Shown: positions 40,957 to 50,198, counted from the stretch's first letter. The stretch: DNA of 64,000 nucleotides from an uncultured Bacteroidales bacterium (GCA_910585445.1 CAJUEK010000003.1:1-64000), one strand, 5' to 3'. Made by a program: numbers and translations. Notes: generated by a model from the sequence alone, not told the origin.

Positions 40957-41438
40957 TTGAGCCAATGCCATTTTATACAGGCCAATCCATTTGTCAGAAA
41001 AACGGTTTAAAAAACGCGCCGGATTTTTACGGAATGCTCCCGAAAAGCAATTCGGTTTAAGAATCGCCCGATATTTTAACCATTTTCCATTGCATCTTTC
41101 CATCCGTGGCATTATGAACCAATCCAGCAATAGAACCAGCGAATCTCGTGGAGTTTAGGAGGTTATTCTTCAATATTTTGCTGGAATGCGATACCACGGT
41201 TCTGGGAAATCGGGTTTTAGGAAAATACTGAGTGTCATGCTGTTGTCCTCCACTATGCTTCACTTTTGTGCTCCATGATTGTTGGACAGCAGGCTTTGTG
41301 CATATGGGGCGGAATAACGGAAACAAAAAAGGGACCTTACTAATATTTAGTCAGCCCCTCCGGTGCGGCAATGCATTGCCGATTGTATTTTATCTGGCCA
41401 GGAAGACAGAGTCTTGCGCCCAAGCTTGCAGGATACGC
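40957..41438. other. Gene-free stretch with small repeats
   Basis: Nearly 480 bp with no convincing gene. Two imperfect direct repeats beginning CGGTTTAA (41003 and 41053) are exactly 50 bp apart and share about 20 further positions. A perfect 16-bp palindrome CGGCAATGCATTGCCG is at 41366-41381. It lies downstream of the convergent-side end of the DUF3276 gene. Confidence 0.5.
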
Positions 41439-41774
41439 CTAAAGCTCCTCGAAATCCACGTCCGTGAATTTGTCGCCTTCCTGGGCTTCATCCTTCAGGC
41501 AATTGTCCTTGATGTACTTTATCACTTCCTCGAGACCTTCCGCGAATTTCTCGAAATCTTCCTTATAAAGGAAAATCTTGTGCTTGTCATATGCGAAATG
41601 GCCGTATGAATCAACCTTGCGCTTGCTTTCAGTGATCGTCAGGTAGAAATCGTTCCCCTTTGTGGCCTTGACGTCAAAGAAATATGTGCGCTTTCCGGCC
41701 CTTACAGGTTTTGAATATACATCCTCGCCTGAACGCTCAGGAGCATTTGCTCCGTCGTAATCCTCACTATACAT
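41439..41774 (-). CDS. DUF3276 / PUR-alpha-like nucleic-acid-binding protein
   Basis: A 111-residue protein matching the bacterial PUR-domain family (DUF3276): a disordered acidic N-terminus, then KRTYFFDVKATKGNDFYLTITESKRK, which is the PUR repeat beta-sheet, and FLYKEDFEKFAEGLEEVIKYIKDN, its C-terminal helix. A single PUR repeat dimerises to bind single-stranded RNA or DNA. The role in Bacteroidetes is not defined. It is divergent from nusB, sharing an 85-bp intergenic region. Confidence 0.87.
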   Translation of the reverse strand: MYSEDYDGANAPERSGEDVYSKPVRAGKRTYFFDVKATKGNDFYLTITESKRKVDSYGHFAYDKHKIFLYKEDFEKFAEGLEEVIKYIKDNCLKDEAQEGDKFTDVDFEEL

Positions 41775-41830
41775 AGCTTATAATTTTTAGTAAATCTTTA
41801 CAAAGTTAGGGATTTTTCTGAAAATGCGCT

Positions 41831-41838
41831 TATCTTTG
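41831..41838 (+). promoter_or_regulatory. TAnnTTTG promoter for the nusB operon
   Basis: TATCTTTG is a perfect -7 element 21 bp before ATG 41860, implying a short leader. Confidence 0.6.
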
Positions 41839-41859
41839 CATAAAATTTTGACTGAAAAC

Positions 41860-42819
41860 ATGCTTAACAGAAGAATTCTAAGAATCAAGGCCTTCAAAGT
41901 CCTCTATTCGGGAGTCATGTCAGGAAACATGTCACTGACCCAGGCCGAGTCACAGCTCGACCTTTCTTGCGAGGCAACAAGAGACCTTTACATCTATATG
42001 CTCGGAATCGTGTCGCCCCTCACGCAGATAGCTAAGGAGAGGATTGAGGCAGCCAAATCGAAATTCAATCCGACAGAGGAGGAGCGCAACCCCAATATGA
42101 AATTCGCCGAGAACTCCTTGGCCGTGCTTCTGGACAGTGACCGTGATTTCCAGAAAATGCTTGAGAAGAAGAAGTTCTCATGGAGCCAGTATGATGTGGT
42201 TCTCAAGAAGATAATGACTTCTGTCGCATCAAAGGAATACTATGCTGAATACATGGCAGACGAGGAGCGCTCGCTTGCCCAGGACTGCAAACTGTTCACA
42301 AGGATATTCGAGGAGGAATTTGTTGACAACGAGGAACTTGAGAAAGCGCTCGAGGACATCTCCCTCTATTGGAACGATGACCTGGCCTATTCTCTCACAT
42401 GGTGCTGCAAGACTTTCAAGAGCCTTGCGAAAGGGGAGCACTGGTCACTTTATCCTCTTTACCAGAGCGACATCATGTCCGGGGTCGGAGTGGAGAGCGA
42501 CAAGCTTTTCGTCAGAAAGCTTCTGCGCCTTTCGTTCACCGGATACGAGAAATATTCCAACATGGTGGCCGAATCAGTCTCAGGCTGGGAAAAGGACAGG
42601 CTCTTCTCTACGGATGTGGTGCTTATCGCTATGGGACTTGCAGAGGCGGAAGGCTTCCCGACGATTCCAATCAAGGTGACAATCAACGAATACGTCGAGC
42701 TGTCCAAGTTCTACGGAACTCCGAAGAGCCGCTCTTTCGTGAACGGTCTTCTTGACAGGCTGATTCAGCGCATGGTGAGCGAAGGCTCAATCCGCAAGGA
42801 GGGCAAGGGCCTGCTTTAG
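41860..42819 (+). CDS. nusB: Transcription antitermination factor NusB
   Basis: A 319-residue NusB-domain protein, about twice the length of E. coli NusB, as is usual in Bacteroidetes. The N-terminus LNRRILRIKAFKVLYSG matches the NusB RNA-binding helix. The C-terminal part SGWEKDRLFSTDVVLIAMGLAEAEGFPTIPIKVTINEYVELSKFYGTPKSRSFVNGLLDRL is the classical NusB core with EYVEL and FVNGLLD. The middle (about 60-200) is a charged helical insertion. NusB binds boxA RNA with S10 in rRNA antitermination. It opens the nusB-yajC-ybbR-coaE operon. Confidence 0.9.
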   Translation: MLNRRILRIKAFKVLYSGVMSGNMSLTQAESQLDLSCEATRDLYIYMLGIVSPLTQIAKERIEAAKSKFNPTEEERNPNMKFAENSLAVLLDSDRDFQKMLEKKKFSWSQYDVVLKKIMTSVASKEYYAEYMADEERSLAQDCKLFTRIFEEEFVDNEELEKALEDISLYWNDDLAYSLTWCCKTFKSLAKGEHWSLYPLYQSDIMSGVGVESDKLFVRKLLRLSFTGYEKYSNMVAESVSGWEKDRLFSTDVVLIAMGLAEAEGFPTIPIKVTINEYVELSKFYGTPKSRSFVNGLLDRLIQRMVSEGSIRKEGKGLL

Positions 42820-42881
42820 GCCTTGGATAAGCCGCAACATGCCCCTGCGGCATAATGATGACAAACTAATTTTTACAAGAA

Positions 42882-43196
42882 ATGAATATAGTTACACTTT
42901 TACAGACTGCAGCTCCTGCACAGGGCAGCCAGTGGACAATGTGGGTAATGCTTGCCCTTATTTTTGTCGTGATGTGGTTCTTCATGATCCGCCCGCAGAG
43001 GAAGCAGCAGAAGGAACTCCAGAATTTCCGTGACAGCCTCAAGAAGGGAGACAAGGTAGTCACTGTCGGCGGCATATATGGTACCGTATGTGACATCAAG
43101 GACAAGACTGTGCTCATCGAGGTTGACAACAATGTCAAAATACGCGTGAGCAAGCAGGCTCTTGTCAAGGATTTCTCAGAGACAGCTCAGCAGTAG
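42882..43196 (+). CDS. yajC: Preprotein translocase accessory subunit YajC
   Basis: A 104-residue protein with one membrane helix (WTMWVMLALIFVVMWFFMI) directly followed by RPQRKQQKE, the YajC hallmark, then a small cytoplasmic domain with KGDKVVTVGGIYGTVCDIKD. YajC joins SecDF in the Sec holotranslocon. It lies 62 bp after nusB and 21 bp before the YbbR-like gene. Confidence 0.93.
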   Translation: MNIVTLLQTAAPAQGSQWTMWVMLALIFVVMWFFMIRPQRKQQKELQNFRDSLKKGDKVVTVGGIYGTVCDIKDKTVLIEVDNNVKIRVSKQALVKDFSETAQQ

Positions 43197-43217
43197 GCTT
43201 ATTCTCGTACTTCAGGG

Positions 43218-44189
43218 ATGAAGGGACTGCTGCATAGGCTGCTTGAATCCATGAATTTGAGCGGGAGGGACTGGGCTGTATTGCTGCTTTCTCTCCTGCT
43301 GGCTTTCAGCATGTGGCTCATACACAACCTTTCCCTCAAATATAACAGCTATCTGAGCGTGAACGTGGTCGCGCACTGCAATGTGAACGGCCATTCTGAC
43401 GTTTCTGCCGGCAAGTCGGAAATCACTGCCCGTTGCAGGGCAAAGGGATATACCATACTTTCTTCCTCCCTGTCCGGAGGCAGGACTGCGGATGTGACTT
43501 TCTCACCGTCCGTCATGAAGCATTATGACGGCGATGTCTATTGTGTCACGTCTGATGACCTGAATGAATATGCGCATCTTCTGTATGGTGACGGAGTTAC
43601 CGTGGAGTATTTCTTGTCCGATACGGTATTTTTCCGTTTTCCTGAGGTTGAGCACAAGCGAGTGCCTGTGATGCCGGTTTACTCCGTACATTACAGCAGC
43701 CAGTATATGAGCAGCGGCAGCTTTGACGTGACGCCGGATTCGGTAACTGTATATGGTGAGCCTTTCCAGCTTGAAAATGTCACATGCGTATATACGGAGC
43801 CGGTAAAGCATTCCGACGTTTCTGAGGATGTGCACGGAGTTGTACGTCTCAAGAAAATCAAGGGCATCAGGCTTTCTGCCGACGATGTCCATTATTCTAT
43901 GGATGTGACCAGATATGTGGAAATAAGGCAGACCGTGCCGGTTGAGACTGTCAATGTGCCTTCCGGAAAGGAAATGCTTGTTTTCCCGTCATCGGTGGAG
44001 GTGACCTTGAGATGCGTCTTTCCGCTTATGGATGACCCGTATGAGAATGTGCGTTTCCAGGCCGATTACTCTGAGTTCGCAGGTTCGTTGAGCGGCAAGT
44101 GCGCCGTAAGGGCATTGCAGCTTCCGAAAGGAGTTATAAGCAGCAATGTGGAGCCGGCGGCAGTCGGTTGCGTAATCGAGGACATGTGA
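43218..44189 (+). CDS. YbbR-like domain protein
   Basis: A 323-residue protein with an N-terminal membrane anchor (WAVLLLSLLLAFSMWLIHNL) and an exported part with YbbR-type repeats. One covers about residues 45-110; another, VPVMPVYSVHYSSQYMSSGSFDVTPDSVTVYGEPFQLENVTCVYTEPV, contains the family's TPDSVTVxG motif. In Firmicutes YbbR/CdaR regulates the diadenylate cyclase, but no cyclase gene is adjacent here; Bacteroidetes conserve this gene between yajC and coaE. Stop and next start overlap (TGATG). Confidence 0.83.
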   Translation: MKGLLHRLLESMNLSGRDWAVLLLSLLLAFSMWLIHNLSLKYNSYLSVNVVAHCNVNGHSDVSAGKSEITARCRAKGYTILSSSLSGGRTADVTFSPSVMKHYDGDVYCVTSDDLNEYAHLLYGDGVTVEYFLSDTVFFRFPEVEHKRVPVMPVYSVHYSSQYMSSGSFDVTPDSVTVYGEPFQLENVTCVYTEPVKHSDVSEDVHGVVRLKKIKGIRLSADDVHYSMDVTRYVEIRQTVPVETVNVPSGKEMLVFPSSVEVTLRCVFPLMDDPYENVRFQADYSEFAGSLSGKCAVRALQLPKGVISSNVEPAAVGCVIEDM

Positions 44190-44812
44190 TGACGGTGCTG
44201 GTTGTGACAGGAGGCATAGGGAGCGGAAAATCCCTGGTATGCAGGATGTTGCATGAGAAGTGGAATCTTCCTGTATATGATGCGGATTCACGTGTGAAGG
44301 CATTGTATATGGAGCATCCGACCCTGCTTGCTGAGATTGAGACCGCGCTTGGATGCGTCCTGAGAGATGGAAACGGGCAGTTTGTGCCCCAGATGCTTGC
44401 GGAGAGGATTTTTTCTGATTCTGCTGCAATGGAGCAAGTTGAGGCTCTTGTTTTTCCAGCCTTGCTTGATGATTTCCGCGCATTTTCTTCCGCAATGGAA
44501 GGTACGGTCGTATTCGAGTCAGCTACAATTCTAGAGAAACCGCAGTTTGACGGTTTCGGTGACAAGGTGATGGTTGTAGATGCACCGATGGACCTGCGGC
44601 TGGAAAGGGCTTGCATGCGTGACGGCTCTTCCCGGGGAAGAATCCTGGCCAGGATGGAAAGCCAGAAGCTGATGAACAGCCTTTGCGGAAAGCCTGCAGG
44701 CGGACGCATTGATGCGGTAGTTGTCAATGACGGGACAGTGCAGGAATTGCAGGAGAGAGTTGATGAGGCCTTCGCGGCGGTGTCAGGGAAAAATGTTCAA
44801 GACAATATTTAA
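44189..44812 (+). CDS. coaE: Dephospho-CoA kinase
   Basis: A 207-residue kinase with P-loop GGIGSGKS (8-15), YDADSRVKALY for the substrate-binding DAD motif, VFESATILEK and the lid Arg residues in RLERACMRDGSSRGRILARM. It phosphorylates the 3'-OH of dephospho-CoA, the last step of CoA synthesis. ATG 44189, overlapping the YbbR-gene stop by one base, is chosen since the P-loop begins seven residues later. Confidence 0.92.
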   Translation: MTVLVVTGGIGSGKSLVCRMLHEKWNLPVYDADSRVKALYMEHPTLLAEIETALGCVLRDGNGQFVPQMLAERIFSDSAAMEQVEALVFPALLDDFRAFSSAMEGTVVFESATILEKPQFDGFGDKVMVVDAPMDLRLERACMRDGSSRGRILARMESQKLMNSLCGKPAGGRIDAVVVNDGTVQELQERVDEAFAAVSGKNVQDNI

Positions 44813-44827
44813 AACAATTAAGACTTT

Positions 44828-45268
44828 ATGCCAGATATGAAAACAGATCTTACAAAAATTCTGGCCATCTCGGGCCAGAGCGGATTGTTCCTTTATATTT
44901 CACAGGCAAGGAGCGGCGCCATTGTTGAAGCCCTTGCTGACAAGAAGAGAAGCTCATTCGGCATGAGCAGCAAGATTACTTCCCTTGCTGATATCTCGAT
45001 TTATACCGATGAGGAGGAGGTGAAGCTCCAGCAGGTGTTCCTGAACATGAAGGAAGTGCTTGGTGAGGACGATGCTCCGTCAGCGAAATCTTCTCCGGAA
45101 GAGCTGAAGGCATTTTTCGGAAAGGCCCTTCCGACATACGACCGCGACAGGTTCTATGTGTCGCATATGAAGAAAGTGGTAGAGTGGTACAACTGTCTCA
45201 AGAAATACGCTTCGCTGGATTTCGAGGAACTGGAGACCGCTCAGACTGAGGACCAGGAGCAGGCATGA
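44828..45268 (+). CDS. DUF5606 family protein
   Basis: A 146-residue protein starting TDLTKILAISGQSGLFLYISQARSGAIVEALADKKRSSFGMSSKITSLADISIYTDEEEVKL, which is the full DUF5606 pattern: a small beta-barrel-like start and a helical end. It is acidic at the C-terminus. Found next to CoA or tRNA genes in many Bacteroidetes; function unknown. ATG 44837 is an alternative start. Its stop overlaps the rimO start by 4 bp (ATGA). Confidence 0.82.
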   Translation: MPDMKTDLTKILAISGQSGLFLYISQARSGAIVEALADKKRSSFGMSSKITSLADISIYTDEEEVKLQQVFLNMKEVLGEDDAPSAKSSPEELKAFFGKALPTYDRDRFYVSHMKKVVEWYNCLKKYASLDFEELETAQTEDQEQA

Positions 45269-46599
45269 CGGCGCTTCCTGAAAAGAAAAGATTGCAGGCT
45301 GTCACTCTGGGATGCTCTAAGAACAGGGTTGACACGGAACATATCCTTTCCGCAGTGGAACATCTTTATGAGATTGTTCCCGACGGGGAGGATATTCCTG
45401 TTGATATGCTCCTGCTCAACACCTGCGGGTTTATTGGTGACGCCAAGGAGGAGTCTGTGCAGGCTGTCCTTGAGGCCGTCGAGAAAAAGAAGAGGGGAGA
45501 GGCCGGCAGCGTCATTGTTTTCGGCTGCCTGTCCCAGCGCTATGCAGATGAGCTTCCCGGGCTGATACCTGAGGTGGACGCATGGTTCGGAGCCAGGGAT
45601 TTCGAGCCTTTGATAAGTGCTCTCGGTGGCGCTCCCGAATCATGGAAACCTGTGAGGAGGCATCTTACGACACCGTCTCATTATGCTTATCTGAAAATTT
45701 CAGAAGGCTGTGACCGCAGATGCTCATATTGCGCGATTCCTTTCATACGCGGGGCGCACAAGTCCGTCCCGATGGAGGAACTGGTGGAAGAGGCGCGTCT
45801 GCTTGCCGCCAAGGGAGTCCGGGAACTGATAATAATAGCTCAGGATACGACATATTACGGTCTTGACCTTTATCGCCGCAGGGCTCTTGCCGAACTTCTG
45901 GAGAAACTTTCACAGGTGGAAGGAATCGAGTGGCTCCGCATACACTATTCTTATCCTGCTTCGTTCCCTGAAGATGTCCTTGACCAGATGGCCAACAATC
46001 CTAAGGTGTGCCGCTACATGGACATCCCGCTCCAGCATATCGCCGACAAGGTGCTTGACAATATGCACAGGAATGTGGACGGGGCATGGACAAGGGAGCT
46101 TATCCGCAAGATGAGGGAGAAGGTGCCGGGTGTGGTTCTCCGTACCACTATGATAGTGGGACATCCGGGTGAGGGCAAGAGGGAGTTCACGCAACTTCTG
46201 GACTTTGCCCGTGAGGCGCGTTTCGAGAGGCTCGGTGCGTTCATGTATTCCGAGGAGGAGGGGACTTTCGGAGCCTTGAATTTCAAGGACAATGTTGCCG
46301 CCAAGGTCAAGAGGGAGCGTCTGGATGAGCTTATGACGCTTCAGGGAGAAATATCCCTTGATTTCAACACTTCGCGTGTGGGTACTGAGGAAAAGGTAAT
46401 CGTGGATGCCTACTCTGACGGAGTATATGTCTGCAGGAGCGAGTTCGAGAGTCCGGAGGTCGATGGCGAGATTCTTGTAAGACATGACTCTTCGCTCATG
46501 GGTGACATTGACCCTTATTCGCTGATAGGTGAATTCATCCGTGTGCGCATAACCGGGGCCGATGAGTACGACCTTATCGCCGAGCCGGTGGAAATATAA
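45265..46599 (+). CDS. rimO: Ribosomal protein S12 methylthiotransferase RimO
   Basis: A 444-residue methylthiotransferase. The N-terminal UPF0004 domain has three cluster cysteines: TLGCSKNRVDTEH, LNTCGFIGDAKEES and VFGCLSQRY. The radical-SAM CxxxCxxC is in ISEGCDRRCSYCAIPFIRG. The C-terminal TRAM domain is present (IVDAYSDGVYVCRSEFESPEVDGEILV). The EESV and SEGCDRRCSYCAIP details favour RimO over MiaB. It methylthiolates the conserved Asp of S12. Translationally coupled to the DUF5606 gene. Confidence 0.93.
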   Translation: MTALPEKKRLQAVTLGCSKNRVDTEHILSAVEHLYEIVPDGEDIPVDMLLLNTCGFIGDAKEESVQAVLEAVEKKKRGEAGSVIVFGCLSQRYADELPGLIPEVDAWFGARDFEPLISALGGAPESWKPVRRHLTTPSHYAYLKISEGCDRRCSYCAIPFIRGAHKSVPMEELVEEARLLAAKGVRELIIIAQDTTYYGLDLYRRRALAELLEKLSQVEGIEWLRIHYSYPASFPEDVLDQMANNPKVCRYMDIPLQHIADKVLDNMHRNVDGAWTRELIRKMREKVPGVVLRTTMIVGHPGEGKREFTQLLDFAREARFERLGAFMYSEEEGTFGALNFKDNVAAKVKRERLDELMTLQGEISLDFNTSRVGTEEKVIVDAYSDGVYVCRSEFESPEVDGEILVRHDSSLMGDIDPYSLIGEFIRVRITGADEYDLIAEPVEI

Positions 46600-46616
46600 T
46601 TATAGAAATTGTTTTT

Positions 46617-47552
46617 ATGAGGCACAATCTTTTTCTGGCATTTTCCGCGCTCTGTCTGATGACAGTAGCCTGCGGACCTTCCAAGCATGTAATGCAAATG
46701 GAGATGCGCTATCCTTCGAAGTCCGGTGTTGACCTGTCCGGGAAACAGGTTTCCGTTGTGTATCTTGAGGGCGGTGACGTCAGGGCGTCAGCGTTCAACG
46801 GGGCTGTCGCCGCGGGTTTTGCAGCCGGTGTGGAAAAGGAGCATGCTTCAGGCGAGGGGAGTGTAGGAGTTTACAGGATGATGCACTCATCTGGTGGAAA
46901 TTACTCTTCGCGCGATTCGCTCGTGAATCTTCTGATGGACACGGGGGCTGATGTGGTGTTTCTGCTTGACACAATGTCACTCGGCACGATGACAATATCC
47001 GGAGCAACGCGTGTGGCTTCTCCCGTTTCAAAGGACTCGTCTTTTGTCAGCAGCGGAAGCATACCCTTCTCCATAAGGATGTACAGTTTCGATGCCATGG
47101 ACAAATCCGGGAATGTCCGCACTTTCGCAGGAAGCAGCACGGCAAGGCCTGATGTCTATTCTGACGGGGCTTCCGATTCGTCTGCCATGATTGGCAAGGC
47201 TTATGTGGCGCTTGATGCTGAGGGATTTGCCGCAGGTGAGGCTGTCGCTGAAACCTTTGCCCCGCAATGGAAGCGTGAGCAATATACCTTGACATATTTT
47301 GACAGCTCGAGGTGGTATGATGCTTTGTCCAAGGCGAGCGATTATGACTGGAAAGGTGCGGTTGACGTGTGGATTTCCCTGCTTGAGTCCAAGGATATGC
47401 TCAAGCGCTCATGTGCCGAATACAATATCGCCATAGCCTGTCTGATGCTCGGTGATGCGGACCTGGCCATTGAATGGCTTGACCGCTCGGATGCGGACTG
47501 CAAGCTTCCTATGTCAGATGCTCTCCGAAAAAGGATTTCGGCAAGGCTTTGA
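46617..47552 (+). CDS. DUF6340-like lipoprotein
   Basis: A 311-residue lipoprotein: signal peptide with lipobox-like MTVACGPS (Cys at about 20). Then comes VDLSGKQVSVVYLEGGDVRASAFNGAVAAGFA, a domain resembling the Bacteroidetes DUF6340 group, and a C-terminal TPR-like part (YDALSKASDYDWKGAVDVWISLLESKDMLKRSCAEYNIAIACLMLGDADLAIEWLDRS). It is probably tethered to an outer or inner membrane leaflet. The function is unknown. Last gene of the nusB-rimO run, followed by a strong terminator. Confidence 0.72.
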   Translation: MRHNLFLAFSALCLMTVACGPSKHVMQMEMRYPSKSGVDLSGKQVSVVYLEGGDVRASAFNGAVAAGFAAGVEKEHASGEGSVGVYRMMHSSGGNYSSRDSLVNLLMDTGADVVFLLDTMSLGTMTISGATRVASPVSKDSSFVSSGSIPFSIRMYSFDAMDKSGNVRTFAGSSTARPDVYSDGASDSSAMIGKAYVALDAEGFAAGEAVAETFAPQWKREQYTLTYFDSSRWYDALSKASDYDWKGAVDVWISLLESKDMLKRSCAEYNIAIACLMLGDADLAIEWLDRSDADCKLPMSDALRKRISARL

Positions 47553-47585
47553 TGCCGGCTCTTGCAACATTGCACCGTACAATTG

Positions 47586-47635
47586 AAACGTCCCCTCCTG
47601 AAGTCTGCCAAAGGCTTAGGAGGGGACGTTTTTGC
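47586..47635. terminator. Bidirectional terminator between lipoprotein gene and glpC
   Basis: A 14-bp stem AAACGTCCCCTCCT (47586-47599)/AGGAGGGGACGTTT (47618-47631) followed by T residues on the plus strand, and preceded by A/T on the other. It separates convergent transcripts. Confidence 0.9.
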
Positions 47636-47651
47636 AATATTGTCTTAGGGC

Positions 47652-48899
47652 CTATTTGTTGGCTTCTGAAGTGGCGACAAGGTCCAGTGCCTCAGCCAAG
47701 ACTGAAATAGGGTTTTTGACTGCATAATCCGTGGACATTTCTATCTGCCACTTGCATGTCTCGCAGTCGCATGCCACGAAATCGGGCCTTAGCTTTGCAA
47801 TCTGCTCAAAAAGAGGTTTTCCGATGGCCTGTGACACCTGATAGTTCTCCTTCTTGAAACCGTATGTTCCGGCTATTCCGCAGCAGTTGCTGTCGAGTAC
47901 CGTAAGTTCCACTCCCGGAATCATTCTCAGAAGTTCGGTCGAGAATATGCCCCAGCCGAGCTTCTCCATGTGGCATGGAGTGTGGTAGGCTATGCGGGCC
48001 TTGTAGTCTTTCTTGAACACGAATTTGACCTTTCCCTCATCTGCAAGCCTGTAGATGAACCGCGTAGCCAGTTCTATGTAATCCCGGACATCATCATTGC
48101 CGATGCCGAGCAGGTGCGGATACTCGTCCCTGAGCGTAAAGCTGCATGTGGATGATGTTCCTATTACCGGCATCTGCCTTTCGTTTACCGACTTGCGTAT
48201 GCTTTCAAGATTGGCGGCTGCATTCTTTCTTGCCTGGTCGGTCATTCCGTTTGATATAAGGGCCACGCCGCAGCATTTCTCCTTGTCAAGAAGATGCACG
48301 CCGTATCCGAGCGCATTCATTACACTGACGAGGTCTTTGCCTAGCTGCGGATAATTGTAGTTGACATAGCATCCGTGGAAGAAGCTTACATGGTGGTTGA
48401 AAGAGTCCTGGAAGGTCTTTACATTCTTGCGGTACCACTTCTCGAAAGTCCGTGAAGAGTATTTGGGGAACTCCCTATGCTTGTCTATGCCGAGCATACC
48501 GTCCATCACGGCCTTCACCGGCTTCAGTCCGAGCGTCATGTTGACGGCAGGGGCAACTTTGGTAGCAACGCTTCCCATGAGGTCCGTGCTGGCAAGCATC
48601 ATGTCGCGCAGCTTCGGCGGCTGGGTGTTGTATTTGATTCTTGCTGCCTGGATGATGTCACCGATGCGTACTCCTGAAGGGCAGGCCACCTCGCAGCGCT
48701 TGCAGTTCAGGCAGTATTTCAGCGTGTCATCGAAGAATATCCCTTTCTTGAGCCTCAGACGTTCCCCGTCTGGCCCGGCCTGTTTTGGCCCGGGGTAGAG
48801 AGGGTTGACCGGAACCACCGGACAATATACCGTGCAAACAGTACATTTGATGCACTGCTCAAAATTGTTCGCGCTTATGTTTTTTTCCTGCATGTTCAT
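47652..48899 (-). CDS. glpC: Anaerobic glycerol-3-phosphate dehydrogenase subunit C
   Basis: A 415-residue iron-sulfur protein. Two [4Fe-4S] ferredoxin motifs (CIKCTVCTVYCP and CLNCKRCEVACP, near residues 16 and 61) precede two CCG domains, FHGCYVNYNYPQLG...KEKCCGVALIS and YHTPCHMEKLGWG...SNCCGIAGTYG. This matches GlpC, the membrane-side electron-transfer subunit of the anaerobic glycerol-3-phosphate dehydrogenase that passes electrons to quinone. Third gene of glpABC. Confidence 0.92.
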   Translation of the reverse strand: MNMQEKNISANNFEQCIKCTVCTVYCPVVPVNPLYPGPKQAGPDGERLRLKKGIFFDDTLKYCLNCKRCEVACPSGVRIGDIIQAARIKYNTQPPKLRDMMLASTDLMGSVATKVAPAVNMTLGLKPVKAVMDGMLGIDKHREFPKYSSRTFEKWYRKNVKTFQDSFNHHVSFFHGCYVNYNYPQLGKDLVSVMNALGYGVHLLDKEKCCGVALISNGMTDQARKNAAANLESIRKSVNERQMPVIGTSSTCSFTLRDEYPHLLGIGNDDVRDYIELATRFIYRLADEGKVKFVFKKDYKARIAYHTPCHMEKLGWGIFSTELLRMIPGVELTVLDSNCCGIAGTYGFKKENYQVSQAIGKPLFEQIAKLRPDFVACDCETCKWQIEMSTDYAVKNPISVLAEALDLVATSEANK

Positions 48900-48911
48900 G
48901 TCCGTATTCTC

Positions 48912-50186
48912 CTATTTTGCATTTTCCGCCTCTGTGCCATCTTTAAGGATGGCGTCAGCTGCTGCCATTGCCGTGATGATTGCGATTCCTCCTCCTGAGC
49001 CTTCATACAGCGTGTTGCTGCCGCTCAGGATTGAGCCTATGACATAAAGGTTAGGTGTTCTCCTTCCGCTTATGCAGGCATGGATGCCGTCTTTGGTGGA
49101 GGCTCCGAAAGAAATATAGTTCTGCCTGTTCCAGAAATTGCCGTCAAACCAGTTGTCACGGCCCTGTGCATAGTCAAGGTCAATGTTGAACACAGGCTCG
49201 TATATGCGTTCCGGGGTGGCAATCAGTCCTTTGCTGAAGAAACTTCCTGAGGCAAGTACGAAATTGTCCGCATAAAGGCGTATGTCACCGAAATTGACCG
49301 TTCCGATGCTTTCCACATTCTCGTCTGCGCCGAATTTCGCGTCAGTCACCGTGTCTCCGAGGAAAAAGCGTCCTCCCGCCTTTTCAAATTCAGCCCTCAG
49401 GTTCATCTGTGTCCTGATGCCCGGGACTGATGGCGGCATGGTAGCGACGAAGAGTGTCCGGACTCCGATAGCCGTGCCGAGTGACTGGGGTACGCTGCCG
49501 TCCTTTAGCCCGAACACAGCAGGGAGCACGACAGTATCCTCGTCATTCAGCATTTGCCTGATCTGCTGCGCGGCTTTTTCCCATACTCCGTCCCGGTCCA
49601 TGACTCTGGCTATGTTGGTTGCCCTCATTTCGCTCGGATTCTTGCGCAGGCGCTCCATCTCTTCGAGCTTGAGCGAAACTATGCGGCATTGTGTCCCTTG
49701 TCTTTCAAATGAATCGGCAAGGAATTTTGTGTTGAAGTCCAGGTAGCCGAGTATGTTTACTATAAGTGCCTTCTCTCCGATTTTATGCTCTTTAGATTCA
49801 AGGGGCGTGAAGTCGGACAGTGTGAGCCATGCAGGCTTTCTCTCTCCTGTCGGTGTGATGCGCCAGCTGTTCCTGGACGCGTCTCCGTTTACATGGATAC
49901 CGCAACTTTCAAGGAAGAGCGGGGCCTGTTCCGCGTATCTGCATACCTTTTCTTTTCCGAGCAGGGAGTACGGATGGTCGGGGTTCAGGCCGGAAAGCGC
50001 CTCAAGCGGATTTTCTACCGCAGTCCCGTCAGGCAGCCTGCCAAGCAGGTCGAATGAACCCGAAGAAAAATGGATTGCGCTCTGTCCGGCTGACACTATG
50101 GCGCATTTCTTTCCCGCTTTCTGCAGTCTGATTCCGCAAAGGAGACCGGAAAGTCCTCCTCCTATTATAACTGTATCGAATTTCAT
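48912..50186 (-). CDS. glpB: Anaerobic glycerol-3-phosphate dehydrogenase subunit B
   Basis: A 424-residue flavoprotein beginning with the FAD-binding motif DTVIIGGGLSGLLCGIRLQKAGKK. The middle has FLAD/GVRTLFVATMPPS and RTQMNLRAEFEKAGGRFFLGDTV. The C-terminal SGSNTLYEGSGGGIAIITAMAAAD corresponds to GlpB. It transfers electrons from GlpA to GlpC. Gaps to glpA and glpC are 12 bp each. Confidence 0.92.
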   Translation of the reverse strand: MKFDTVIIGGGLSGLLCGIRLQKAGKKCAIVSAGQSAIHFSSGSFDLLGRLPDGTAVENPLEALSGLNPDHPYSLLGKEKVCRYAEQAPLFLESCGIHVNGDASRNSWRITPTGERKPAWLTLSDFTPLESKEHKIGEKALIVNILGYLDFNTKFLADSFERQGTQCRIVSLKLEEMERLRKNPSEMRATNIARVMDRDGVWEKAAQQIRQMLNDEDTVVLPAVFGLKDGSVPQSLGTAIGVRTLFVATMPPSVPGIRTQMNLRAEFEKAGGRFFLGDTVTDAKFGADENVESIGTVNFGDIRLYADNFVLASGSFFSKGLIATPERIYEPVFNIDLDYAQGRDNWFDGNFWNRQNYISFGASTKDGIHACISGRRTPNLYVIGSILSGSNTLYEGSGGGIAIITAMAAADAILKDGTEAENAK

Positions 50187-50198
50187 TGCCTGTTCTGC

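Noticed and set aside
41057..41326. 89-residue minus-strand frame in the 40.4-41.4 kb gap
   Set aside because: Composition is unlike neighbouring genes, there is no recognisable motif and the frame overlaps the 50-bp repeats.
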